64,000 bases of DNA from Rotaria sp. Silwood1. Taxonomy: Eukaryota; Rotifera; Eurotatoria; Philodinida; Philodinidae. Positions within the stretch are counted from its first letter, which is position 1; every line of letters starts with the position of its first letter. The stretch spans positions 62,001-126,000 of the forward strand of contig CAJNOP010000204.1 in assembly GCA_905250075.1 (NCBI GenBank). Direction: 5' to 3'. The position numbers and the translations under genes were made by a program. Below the pieces are notes generated by a model. The model saw only the letters and a list, made by a program, of their open reading frames with translations. It had not been told where the DNA came from and made no database searches. Below, piece by piece: positions 13,328 to 25,600 of this stretch.

Positions 13328-16300
13328 TTAAAATTTAGTATTTTCTCGTTCTTCTTCGTTATTGTTATTATTGTTATTATTATTTTGTGCACCTCGAATA
13401 CTAATCACTACTCGATTATTTGCTTGTTGTTCAATATCAAATTGATCGATTGTATTATTTAAGGATCCAAAATAACATGGATTGGATAGACCTTTTATTG
13501 ATGATGTATTTGAATGTAATTGAATTGTTTCAGCTTGAGAACGAATCGTTAGACTTTTTTCATCACTATCTCCTTGCTGTTGCGATTTTATAATTGTTTT
13601 AGCATGTAATGAAGATAAATCATTAAGATCCGATGCTATTGTATTTGATTCTGATATACGAGCAAGTGTAAGTGTATTTGAATCGATCATATGATAACGA
13701 GAATGATATGGTAATATTTTATTGCCATTTTCATCTCCTAGTGAACGTTTCATGGATTGAAGATCATTAAGTGAATCAGGTATATCATAGAGTTTTGTTT
13801 CAGGTAATGGAAATATTAAACAACAACTAAGACATAGCATACCACCAGATATAAATAAAGGCAATAATCGATCAATAGTAAACTATATTAAAAAAAATTC
13901 AATGAAATTATTATCTGATTTGACAGAGTTAGAAATCATCATATTTAGTAACGTGGATAGATCTCAATAGAACCATTGTGTCAATAAGTATAATTTTCCG
14001 TATGAGGTGTGATTGACTGATTAACAGTTCGAAGTCTAATGCTGAGGTTAAGTAACTTATAAAATATTGCAGTGGTGATAGCAAAGAAATCTTACAATAA
14101 AGTTGTAATGGGTCCGATCCGGCCGATTTTTCCCGATTGAAAAATATTTTATAGATATTATATTTTTCTCTGATAAAACTTGTTGAGAGCAAGTGTGATT
14201 TGCTTATGTTCGTCCACATTAGTTTATTTCTTGGATGGAAGTATATTTCATTTTTTAAAAAGGACAATCAAAACCAGGTGACAGAAGCTAAACTTGAATG
14301 ACACATGTTATAGTAAAGATCAAATTTAAGTTTGGATCGCTGTTTGCACAGCGATCAGTTTTTCACTGGTTTGAAACATTTTCTGAACTGACTATTTACA
14401 ATTCGGCCTTACATAGACAGCAACTTTTATAATTCGTTTCATTAACGCATACAATGGCTTTCTAGTCCTAAATGAGGAAGTCCATCTGATTGTATTTGCA
14501 AGGATCTCATTAAAAATTTCATTAGTGAAGAACTATTAGCTTAGACTCCAGTCGGATCGAACTCCACTTCAAGGCCATAGTTGAAAGAGAATACACAAAA
14601 TGTCTACGTTAGGCAAAGGAAAAGAAAATACGAAAATTTAAAATTTAACATACATAAAGAAGAAGTTCAACTGAAATTCGTGCTAGAACTTCGCTAGCAA
14701 GTCCAACAGCCAAACCTGTTGCTCTACAAAACAAATCAAATATTCATATGTCATTTATAAATAGTAAAAAAACAACAACAATTTTACCGAACTGATGTTG
14801 GATAAAGTTCAGCTGTAAATAAAATCAGAAGACAATAACAAGTTCGAAAACACGTACGAGCAACAAAGGATAATATTATTTCAAGCCATGTATGTCCTTT
14901 CAAATAAAGCTAATTATAAAAATGAATTTTTTTCCTTTATCAAACCTGTTTCAAGTAATGTAATCGCTAATGAAACAGAAGAAAGACCACTAATTAAAAT
15001 AAGTACAGCTAATGGAGCTCGACGACCAATTCTATCATATTTTAATCATATTTTCTATTCTATTATTTATTCATAACTTACTTGTAAGCAACAATAAGTG
15101 CAATAATAAATGAAAAAAATTCAGTTGCATTCATCAAAACATAATTGATAGTTGGATGTGAAAGTATTCTTGGAAAAAATATTGAATGATAGCAAAATGA
15201 TGAAAGAAACCTTTAATTAAAAAATCGAAGCATAAATTATTTCAATAAAATTAAAGAAAAGAAAATAAAAAGAATCAAACCAGAGTATAAATAAACAACA
15301 AGTAATTGTACGAAGTTGTTGATTGATTAGTAAAAAAGATATTGAACCTATTTGAACACGACGAGTATTTGTTGATAAAATCGGTTTATCATAGATAATA
15401 GTTGTTGGTGCAGGTGAACCAACTTTATTTAAACTTAGTGTTGGTGTTTGTGTACTCGAACATAATTGTAAAAGTTTATTAACACGTGATATACGATTAC
15501 TATTCACATACCATCGACGAGATTCTGGTATTAACCTATCATTTTCAATTAATAAAATTTCAAAAAGAAAAGAATTTCTTTTTACCATGGATAACAAAGT
15601 GTTAAAGTAGTAATCAATGTACCTAAATTGAAAGAGTAAGATTTGAAATAAAATAATCAATAGTGAAAATAATACCAAGTAATTGCATATGACGCCAATC
15701 TGATAGAAAAAAATAAGTAACACCAATAATAATACCAAAAATAGGTATAGAAGCAAGAAGAAGACAACCAATTTGTGCCCGATGTTTATATTCACATGAT
15801 TCAATAACCATTATAAAAACAAGTAAAAGAAGACCCTAAAGTTTGGTAAAAAAAAAAAAAAAAAAAACAAAAAGTATATCGATTAACTGAATTAAATATG
15901 AACTAACGCTATTGAAAAATCCTACAGGCCAACGAAGAATAAGAAATAGAGTATAGGTTGTAGTAAAAGTAGCCAACGATCCGAAAAGCTGAAAAAAAAT
16001 GGAAGAAATAAAAAAACTGAAGTGTTTTCTTAACACATACCACTGGTATATAAAGGCACATTAAAAACATTAATTTTCTTCCATATCGATCAGCTAAAAT
16101 GCCAATTAATATAACACCAATGAGCTCGGCAATTAAAAAGGATATAGAACCTATCATAAGGTTTTTGCGATTTTCATGCCCACAAGCTAAATTCCACTAT
16201 GAAAACAAATAAGATACTAAATTAGTAAATCTTCAATAAGTGAAAATTAGATGTTTTATAACAAAATGAGACTAGTCTGTATCAAATAACCATAAACAAA

Positions 16301-17141
16301 GCGATGAATTTAAAACCTGTATTTTGGAAAGCATTTGGTTTTTCAGTAATAAAAAATAATGATAGAGAATGCAAACGAATTGAAAGTTACATGAGTAGTC
16401 GCATTTGTCAAAACACATATAATTATAGTCCTTCAGATGGTATGAACCAATTGAGTGAGTATGCATGTGCATTACAAATGATAAAACTATCAACTACAAT
16501 CATTACAGAAGGCATCAACAAAATTTTGAAATCATTGTTTTCGTCTCAAATATTTCCTGCACGGTTAAGTGAAAGTGAAAAAAAAAGAATAAAAGATTTG
16601 AGTGTATACATAGATATGATCGTTTTCATCGATCAAAACGAAAGCTTTACAGAAAACTCTGCTAGCGTACTGCGTCCTGCAGGACAGGATACAGGATGAA
16701 AATTTTTATCCCCTTTTTTTTGTGTTAGCATTTGTGATCTTATACTCTTGAGTACGATATTAAACTTACTTCATCGATAATAGTTGCTTTTCGTGCTTCT
16801 AATTCATTTAGACTTGCTATCCATGATTGACAACGAATCCATAGACGTTTATCATTTATATTTCCATTAAGAATTTCTTTACAAGGACAACAATCCGTTC
16901 GATTATAATTTTTTATGAGAATTGGAAGTATTGATTTTATTGGAGTGTTTAATGTTAATCCAGAAATAACTGGATTTTTATTCATTGAACAATTAACTGG
17001 TGTAAATGGTTGTGTATAAAGTGACCATATATTTGAATGAAATGTAAATGGAAGATAAACACTACACAGAAAAGCTATACTAGCAAATTGAAAACGATAT
17101 ATAGTAGAACAATCTTTTGGATTGCTATCGTTTGATTCCAT
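13328..17141 (-). CDS. SLC22-type organic ion transporter (major facilitator superfamily)
   Basis: Predicted plasma-membrane solute carrier of the SLC22 (organic cation/anion transporter) group; substrate unknown. Exons, reading down the minus strand: 17141-16770, 16196-16041, 15988-15908, 15835-15676, 15622-15586, 15535-15281, 15210-15082, 15031-14946, 14896-14788, 14723-14654, 13882-13328. These join in one frame to 669 residues. Seen: a first hydrophobic segment and a large Cys-rich, N-glycosylatable loop (about 45-120); motif ADRYGRK (about 159-165); SDWRHMQL; WLIPESRRW (about 269); IGRRAPL; TAELYPTSVR (about 453); and PLPETK after the last membrane segment (about 511). All are SLC22 hallmarks in the right order. 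The start is the ATG at 17141; no in-frame ATG precedes it. The cytoplasmic tail after PETK is unusually long (about 150 residues) and Ser/Asn-rich, with an Asn run from a TTA/TTG microsatellite. Individual subfamily not assigned. Confidence 0.9.
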
Positions 17142-17401
17142 AGTTATTTGTGTCAAATAATTTGCTTTTGTATCTATGCTGATGAATGAACTAGATAGAT
17201 ATCATTATTTCTTTTCTTTTGTTCGTTCATTCGATCGTCAACTAATTGCTGTTTGGTCTTATTAACATTTTACATTTGTTACTACTTATACTGCTTGATA
17301 CAAACAAAGGATTAATCGTTGAAGACAACATACTGTCTGACTTTTTCGTTTGATATGTATATACACAAAATAAGACATAGATAATTATCTATTCTTTAGT
17401 T

Positions 17402-17407
17402 TTTATT
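17402..17407 (-). promoter_or_regulatory. Poly(A) signal of the UBE3D gene
   Basis: AATAAA on the minus strand, 15 nt beyond the stop codon at 17422, which implies a very short 3' UTR before the next gene's start at 17141. Confidence 0.5.
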
Positions 17408-17421
17408 TATAACAATGATTT

Positions 17422-20400
17422 TTAACAAGAAATAGTTACTGATTGAAATGATTCATTACTATTGAATACATTAGGAAATTTCTCTATTGCTTGTTTAAAT
17501 GCTATTGCTAAATGATCAAGACAAGGACGATTAACAAGAAGAGTTGTTACAGAAAAGTCTCGTTTCCATTCAGTAAATATTTGATTATCTGAGGATGTCA
17601 CATGAGTGAAGAGAACTTTTCGCGTTCGATAAAAATCAAGTTGAGTAGAATTTTTTGATGAATCAATCATTGTATTAGCAGATAGTATTTGATTAGGTAA
17701 GATCCAAACAAGGAATATTGAATCATTAGACTTTGGCACTTTGATGATGTATCGACCTGGTTCACAGTGATGAAAACATGTTGATAGATAATTGTTTGCA
17801 AAAGGTAAAAGTGAACATTTGTTGAACGAGACAAGATTATTTTGAGGATCTAAATAAAAATACATCTAAGAATTACAAAAAAATTGAGTGAAATTCAATA
17901 GGACGAGTAAAAATATTTTCCTCATTAAAATAGAAGTTTTAATTAATGAGAATATTGAATTTAACATACCAAATGATCCAAGACATGAAAAACAATGATT
18001 GCATTGAACAAGTTCATCATGAATTAAATCTGAAGATGAATATTCTTTTGCAATAGTTAAACATTCGGTAGTTTCAAGTATAATCAATTCAGAATGAAGA
18101 TCAAGAGGAACAGGCAACTGATATTGATGATGATGTTTATGTTCATGTTGATGAGCTTCACAAAATCGATGACAATACATGACTTCATTTATATCATCAG
18201 CATTAGCATTTTGCTGTTGAACAATTTTAAAAGTTTGACTATGATGAAAAATAAGATAAACACTATTGTTTAAAAATGCAATGAACTATACTTTTCAGCA
18301 ATGATCTTCAAAGGCGATTGACACTTGGCACATGTAATATTATTCAAATCGTATGGCTTACTGTCAGTTATGATAGGTAGACGAAGAAATGGAAATCTAA
18401 ACAAAGAAAAAGTAAGATATTTATATGATAAAATCGATACAATGTACTTGAATGTTCGATGAATTTGTCCATCTCTAATCACATTTGTATTTGTCGATGA
18501 TGATGCAACTTCAGTACCTTTGTTAACATCTATTATTAGATTATTGAAGTGAATTACAGTTTGATGATGTTGTTCTTCATCTTCAATAACAAATTGATCA
18601 GCTTGAACACTACAATCACTATAAAGAAAATCGAACAGAATACTTAATTAAAATATCTGTAAATCATAAAAATTAGAAATTACAATTCTCTGTCATATTC
18701 TATGATGTACTAGTTTCAACCATGCAGTATATGAAAAAACCGATAATAAATCTAATTTCTTTATGTATTTTTGCTTTCTCATTCTATACCTTAGTTGATT
18801 ATTGACGAAATAAAATGTATGATATTCATTGTAAAATGATAATTATTCTCTAACATTTTAACTTACAACCATATGGTATAAGTATCAATACTAGAAAAAT
18901 AACACTCTAGGACACTATTTGTCATAAAAATTATGAAACTGATTGTCTCAAGCTTGTTTGAATGGAATTGAGCTATAGGAAAGAATGTACTACATGTTGA
19001 TGTTGCTGAATATGGCAATCATATGCTTATTATATGTTAACAAAAGAATAGATTGCAGAATTTAACTAAATCAATGATGAACAAATACTTTACAAGTAAT
19101 TATATATGACGAACATCGAAAGATTATATTATATGATATGAATAGACTTTGAAGACATTTGTCCGTCAGATATCTATATTATTGACATTTAATTTTCTAT
19201 CCTTAATAGATTAAAAAAATTGAAATGTGGGCAAATTCGTGATTCATTTGCCCTACTGTAATGGATCAAAATTGTAATGAATCACAGTTCACAGTATTAT
19301 TAAACGTTTCTTTTCTTTTTCGTTATCATCAAACTAATATTAAATATTCAATTTACAATATAATCAATGAGTACAAATATGTCGCTCGTTGTCAATTGAA
19401 TATATTATGTTATTATTTAGTAAATAATTATACGATAAGCATATTTCTCAAATACTATCGTAATGAAGCTATTATAACGTAAATGGTGATTTAAATCTTA
19501 TTTAATATCATTTTGATGATGCATTACATATAATTTTGTCTGACTTCAGAGTGGTTTATATTCCATATAGCTTGCAAATATTTTCTATTAATGTCCTATT
19601 TTTCGAAAAAAGAACTGACTTGTATGCTACCATAAATATTGCTACTGGCGTTTGTAACACAGCTAACAGATGATAGTGGTAGAATATATCTTCTCTTGAA
19701 GTTATGGAAAATCAACTAGATAACAAATAACAATTAACTGATGGATGATTTTTCGTATTTTAGAATATATATTTCTAACTAATTTTTGCATTTCGACAAT
19801 ATAAGAAAACTTTTCTGAGAATAAATTAGAACATCAACGCATGGTTGAGAGACATTGGTAACTTCAGTCTACTACCACTTTCTACATTTGATATAGGGAT
19901 TTGATGATGTTAAACGATTTCTGTGAATAGAACTGGCAGTAGACATGCTGTTCAATAGTTTGAAGCAATATTTCAATTCAAAGTTCATATAAAGAAAATT
20001 ATTCGTATTAAAGAATCAAAGCCTGTTTCAAACAATTTATATACCTTATTTTTTATCTCGAGATTTTGATTTCGTTTCAAATCTTTCAGTTTATATTAAT
20101 ACCAAATAAAGAATCGAGAAGTATTTATTGCTTTTTTATGATTATGATTTTCTCTGCCTTGAATTGTTGGTTCGTTATGAAAAAATGCATGCAGTAACCG
20201 AGATAGAGCTAAGAAATCGAAAAATGTAAAGTTTGAATAACTTATTATTCTTAAATCAGTTTAATACGATCTCTGTTAAATGAATTCTATCAACCTAATT
20301 TATACAGAGTGTATACACAATTAACTGAAAAACATGATACAAATTACTAAATCAAATCATACCAATCGTTAATTAAACCTATCTTCATCCCAACTTCATA

Positions 20401-21442
20401 AACATTTTATTTATTCATATTAGAATGATTTTCTTTAGATTAATTGAAAAATGAAGCAATGCTTCAACTTATAAGAAAGCATGTCCATGACCGAGTGTGT
20501 AGTCATGGAAATTATTTAACATCGTCTGAATCCAACATCAAACATAGAAAATGATATCAGATAGCAGTTTGCAATTTCTCTATTACTTCATATTTTACAA
20601 TGAGAAAATCTTCAATGAGTTGATTGTTGATTTCAAATAATGTCGACGGAATTGTATATTGAATGTATAAATTTTATTCAATACACATGTTACTTGTCGT
20701 TCACTCTAGCTTAAGTGATTAATTTATGATATAATTGATAATTTCAATTTTATTTCAATATCTAAGCTTTTAAAACATCTTCTATATTTTTTTTCTTATG
20801 TAGTTGGAAAAAAATCTATATCATTCGTGTTTTTTGATGCCTATACATTTCTAATATATTCATAATATGAAGACACAAAATCAATTCTATGTCCAATCTA
20901 TTATTGTTATAGTGAAGATAAAAGTAAAAAAAAACATTCAATTCTGTACTTTCAATTTCAATATAACTCGATTACATGAATAGTCTCGCTATTGCGTAAG
21001 TATCGACAGTATGTAGATGTTTTTGTACTTTAAGTTATTTGTTCTGTTCTTAACAAGTTTATATACCATCCATAAGAATTATTCTGACCAAAAACTGTTA
21101 ACTAATCTTTATGTGGAAATATCAGACTTCTATATCAATCATAGTTGATTATTCTTAAAGGTTACTCCATGACTGTAAATTTACTTTCTGTCATCAAATC
21201 TTCTAATTTATATAATACATATTTGAATAGAAGAAACATCTGAAGAACATTTATTGAAAATTTAACTTCGTAGAAAATTAGATGTTTATCAATCAAACAA
21301 GAAATTCTCGTCATGAATCATTGTAATTAAAAATATTGTACAAATTTATATATTAAAAAGCAACTTACGCTGAACATGGAATATTAAAAACAAATATTGC
21401 TTGTTGAAGATTTTGAAGAATATCTACATGAAGTTGAATCAT
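17422..21442 (-). CDS. UBE3D: E3 ubiquitin-protein ligase E3D (UBE3D) orthologue
   Basis: UBE3D is a HECT-like E3 that binds E2 enzymes and promotes ubiquitin transfer, first described for cyclin B. Exons on the minus strand: 21442-21369, 18618-18448, 18396-18292, 18238-17970, 17849-17422; they join in frame to 348 residues (human protein 389). Seen: CAKC at about 104-107, YCHRFCEAH near 138, CNHCFSCLG near 198, then YIIKVPKSNDSIFLVWILPN and a C-terminal EWKRDFSV...PCLDHL block, matching the order of Cys pairs, the YILLWLLN-like strand and the C-terminal block of UBE3D. A His-rich patch (HQHEHKHHH) follows the second Cys cluster. The start ATG lies 7 nt after a TAATAG acceptor-like site. Intron 1 is 2.75 kb, far longer than the others. 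The alternative acceptor 17 nt upstream of exon 5 would put a stop in frame. Confidence 0.85.
18619..21368 (-). other. Long first intron of UBE3D
   Basis: Bounded by a GTAAGT donor and a TTTATAG acceptor. I see no internal exon, repeat array or embedded gene; only a 73-residue chance frame at 19261-19482 on the plus strand. Confidence 0.6.
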
Positions 21443-22690
21443 CTTTAATCTATTAGATTTTCAATATAAAATTTATAGATTTGAATAAATATATGTTTTG
21501 AAAGAAGAGTATTTTTTTCTACTGTTGGTTTTTAATGAATGTTCTTCTAAGCCAATCAAATATATATTTAACGACATCTGTTTTTAAGTTTTTCAAACTT
21601 CAAATTAAAATAGAGTTATTTTTTCTTTGAAATAATTCAATCAAAATTGATATTTAATCTTCGTTTTATTTCTTTCTTTCCTATATGAATCATTATACTT
21701 ACCATAGAAGTCTTCAAAAGAAAATATTTACTTTAAAAACATATTTCTTTTTCATGAAAATTTCTTTCGTTCTTTTCTTAGGTTTTATTCGAAATGGAAC
21801 ATTAAATGTCAACATAAGCAGATAGATATCGCCTGATAAAATATACTCAAGTCCTTTTTTTTTTATACTTTTTACAAATTGTATGCTCTAGCTATTTCTT
21901 TTTTACTATCGTAAAAAAGACAAGGCCGGTATCAAGTATTATTAGCTTAAAAGAAAAGCTTGATATTGATCATTGATCTGATTGTAACGTGTAAATCCAG
22001 ACGTTAAATTAATTGTTGTCTCGTTTTTATTTTATTTTTCAGGGTCGATACATAGTAGTAAACATTCCTTTATAGACATTAGGACAAATCGAAAAAGAAA
22101 AATTGTATGGCATACTAGTTGACAGATCAGATGGTAGAATATGTTCGTGATTGAGAAGCTGTCGACACTATTTGTCTGAGTAAAAAGAAAAAGAAAGAGC
22201 CATTCGTTCTTCTTCTTTCATTTATTTGAGCTCGGTATAAGAATAATAATAAAGAAAAAAAAACCCGAGAAGAAGGAGACAGTAGAATGGCGACTCATAC
22301 ACATTGATTACATTTGGTCAGTCATTACAACTGCAAGATAGAGAACGCAAAACGAACTCACACATAGGCATGCATGAGAAAAGAGAATATTTTGTTCAAA
22401 TAAAAAAAAAAAACGTTAGAGAGCAAAAGCGAGAAGAAAAGAAGAAGAAGAGAACCATTCTTTGCAGTCGACTACCTTGTGCGGACGGGCATGCAAGCAT
22501 ATACTTACCTGAAAGAAAGAAAGAAAGACGAAGAAAATGTGATGCATAATCTCTAAGTGTGTATGTTTGTGCCACAACTATTTTTAACGAATTTGTCTTC
22601 TCTGTCTTTCATATGTTTTTATAAAAGTTTGTTTTTCATACGTTCAAATTGTTATATATTAGTTTACGTCTCCTTTCAGGTTTATACTGA
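21443..22690. promoter_or_regulatory. Divergent upstream region shared by UBE3D and myosin VIIa
   Basis: The two genes start 1248 bp apart in opposite directions, so promoters for both should lie here. 22180-22530 is strikingly purine-rich on the plus strand (GAAGAAG and GAAAGAAAGAAAG runs), which opens an 81-residue low-complexity frame that I do not count as a gene. CTCCTTTCAG at 22670-22679 is an acceptor-like site 11 nt before the myosin ATG, so a 5' UTR intron or a spliced-leader site is possible. No specific transcription-factor site is claimed. Confidence 0.45.
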
Positions 22691-25600
22691 ATGGTGAGCG
22701 TATCAAAAGTAAGTAAATTATATATTTTCTTGTGTTATTTAACACTAAGTTTTATTCTGTTAATTAACTATAGTAATTCATACATAGAACTATAATGAAA
22801 TTTTCTCGGGTATTTAAATATTGATAAAATTGTTTTTCATTTGTTCATTTTTTTTTGACTATGATTTAATTGCTTTTTGAAAATTTTGCTCTATATATTC
22901 CATCTTGATTTACCATTGATTCTCTTTCTATATTACATCATGTACTTAGTTGTCGACATCAGAAAGTGATCTCTTAGTAAACTATGTGTCGTTGTCGACG
23001 GTAATATTCGCTGATTTTGACGTGTGCTCATTTTCTAAATTTTCTTGTCGTTCCTCTATGTCTATTGATATTCAATGTTGATCCAGGTTTATTCACATAC
23101 ATTCATATACACATTCAACGATTGCAGTAATTTATATGTAGTAGTCAAAGAAGAAAAAAAAAATTTCTTTTCTTCTTTTCTTTTTATGCAACAAGCTTGA
23201 TAATAATATTTGATTGACGACGATTATTTACGAAGAAAGTTGAGTCATCTTTTGTTACTATAACTATTGACTCTTACTGTGCTAATAAGAGTATGTGATA
23301 AGAAATCTTGAGATCTCTCTATTAATCATAAATTATTATTGTCTTATGTATAAAACGAGAAAGAATAAAGGACAGTGAAGAAAAAAAAAACCGAGAAAGA
23401 AAGAGAGAATGTCAATATATGACCACACGTATAGCGTAATTGTACTTGAATGATGTTCACTAAATGTATACATAGAGGGCAAGACCCGTAATTTCAATCA
23501 ACATATAAACACACATTTGCTTACGCTTAGTCAATAAATGAAAATAATAAAGATAATCATCCATTGATTAAATTAATATAAGAAGAAATACAATGCCATT
23601 AATACCAATTAACAATTACATGTTACAGGTTGCTTTGGCTGACAAAAAAAAAATCTTTTTTTTTTTTTTTCTTTTGTTTTTATTTAATAAAGAAAAAACT
23701 ATTATTGTTTTTATATCCATAGGGTGATCATGTTTGGGTTGATCCGCAGACCGGCAGTGAGTTCAATGTTGAAATTGGTGCTCGCGTGGTTGCTACGCAA
23801 ACCGGACAAATTATTTTAATTGATGATAATGAAGAAGTAAATTTTTCTTTTTTTTTTTTGTTTCAATCATATATTGAATAATATTCATTTAGGAATTAAA
23901 ATTTCCGATTCAAACAAAATTTCGTTTAATGCATGTAACTTCTGTTGAAGGTGTTGATGATATGATTTTATTAGGTGATCTTAAAGAATCGGCTATACTT
24001 CATAATCTTCATATGCGATATAAAAAAAATATTATTTATGTAAATGAAAAAAAAAAAAAAATTATTTTTCTTTTGTTTTCATAAAATAAAATATATAATT
24101 TTAGACATATACAGGTTCAATTTTAGTTGCTGTTAATCCATATAAATTATTAAATATTTATAATATTGATAATATTCGTCAATATTCTAATAGAAAAATA
24201 GGTGAATTACCACCACATATATTTGCTATTGGTGATAATGCATATTGGAGTATGCAACGTTATCAACATGATCAATGTATTATTATTAGTGGTGAAAGTG
24301 GAAGTGGAAAAACAGAATCAACAAAATTAATTTTACAATTTTTGGCTGCAACTAGTGGACAACATTCATGGATTGAACAACAAATACTTGATGCTAATCC
24401 AATACTTGAAGGTTAAAACAAAAAAAAGAAACGATTAATAGAAAATAAAATATCTGTTTTGGTTTTTTTCTTTTGCAGCTTTTGGTAATGCTAAAACAGT
24501 TCGTAATGATAATTCATCTCGTTTTGGAAAATATATTGATATACATTTTGATAAACGAGGAGCTATTGAAGGAGCAAAAATAGAACAATATCTATTAGAA
24601 AAATCTCGTATTGTATCTCAGGTTTGTTGATTTGATTTTTTTTTTTCGTCTTTAAATAAGATTACAAAACATATAATATTGATAATATATTTAGGCTCGA
24701 GATGAACGAAATTATCATATTTTTTATTGTCTGTTATCTGGAATGTCAAAAGAAGAAAAACATTCATTAGATTTAACTGTAGCTAGTGATTATGTTTATC
24801 TTAATCAGGTATTGTTTTTTTTTTTTAAAGAAAATCGAGAAGAATTTTATATTGAAACGATTTTTTTTTATTAGCTCGATGGAACAATTTATTGTGATAG
24901 TCGAGATGATGCAAAAGAATGGTCAACAATAAAAAGTGCTTGCAAAGTGTTAATGTTTAGTGATGATGAATTAAGTGATATATTTAGATTATTATCAGCT
25001 ATTTTACATTTAGGAAATTTAAAATTTGAAGGTAAATTTTCATTAATAATTCCGATGAATAATAGAAAAAAAAATCATTTTAATTTTAGCAACAACTACT
25101 AAAAATATGGATACATGTATAGTCGCTAATACAAATATACTTCGAATTATTTCAAAATTACTTAAAGTAAAAACAAAAATTATATTCGTATTCAAAAAAT
25201 AAAAATTTTCTGTATTTTAGATTGATGAAAGTGGTCTCAGTAATGGTTTATTAAATCGTACGATACTTGCTCATGGTGAATCTGTTATTACTCCACTTAA
25301 TCAAGAACAAGCTTTTGATATTCGGTATGAATCTTATTTTTAGAAATAAATTTATCATATATATATATATATATGTTTCATTTTTAGTGATGCATTTGTT
25401 AAAGGAATCTATGGAAAAATGTTTATATGGATTGTTGATAAAATTAATTCAGCAATATATAAACCAAAAGAAGCAACAGCATATCGAAAAAGGTAATTAT
25501 TTATATAAAAAAAAAAAAGGAATTCTTTATCAAAGTAGACAGAGATGTTGATTTAAATGTTAATGAAACTAGTCGTATGATTAATCGATTGATTACATTC

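Noticed and set aside
15217-15804. 195-codon minus-strand frame
   Set aside because: It reads through introns of the SLC22-type gene; the true exons 5 and 6 lie partly in another frame, as shown by the WLIPESRRW motif and matching splice sites.
17850-17865. Upstream acceptor (CTTAG) and ATG for the last UBE3D exon
   Set aside because: Splicing there would shift the frame into a stop within a few codons; the ATTTAG acceptor at 17850-17851 keeps the frame.
22304-22549. 81-codon Lys/Arg/Glu-rich frame before myosin VIIa
   Set aside because: Low-complexity translation of a purine-rich tract, with no splice link to the myosin start.
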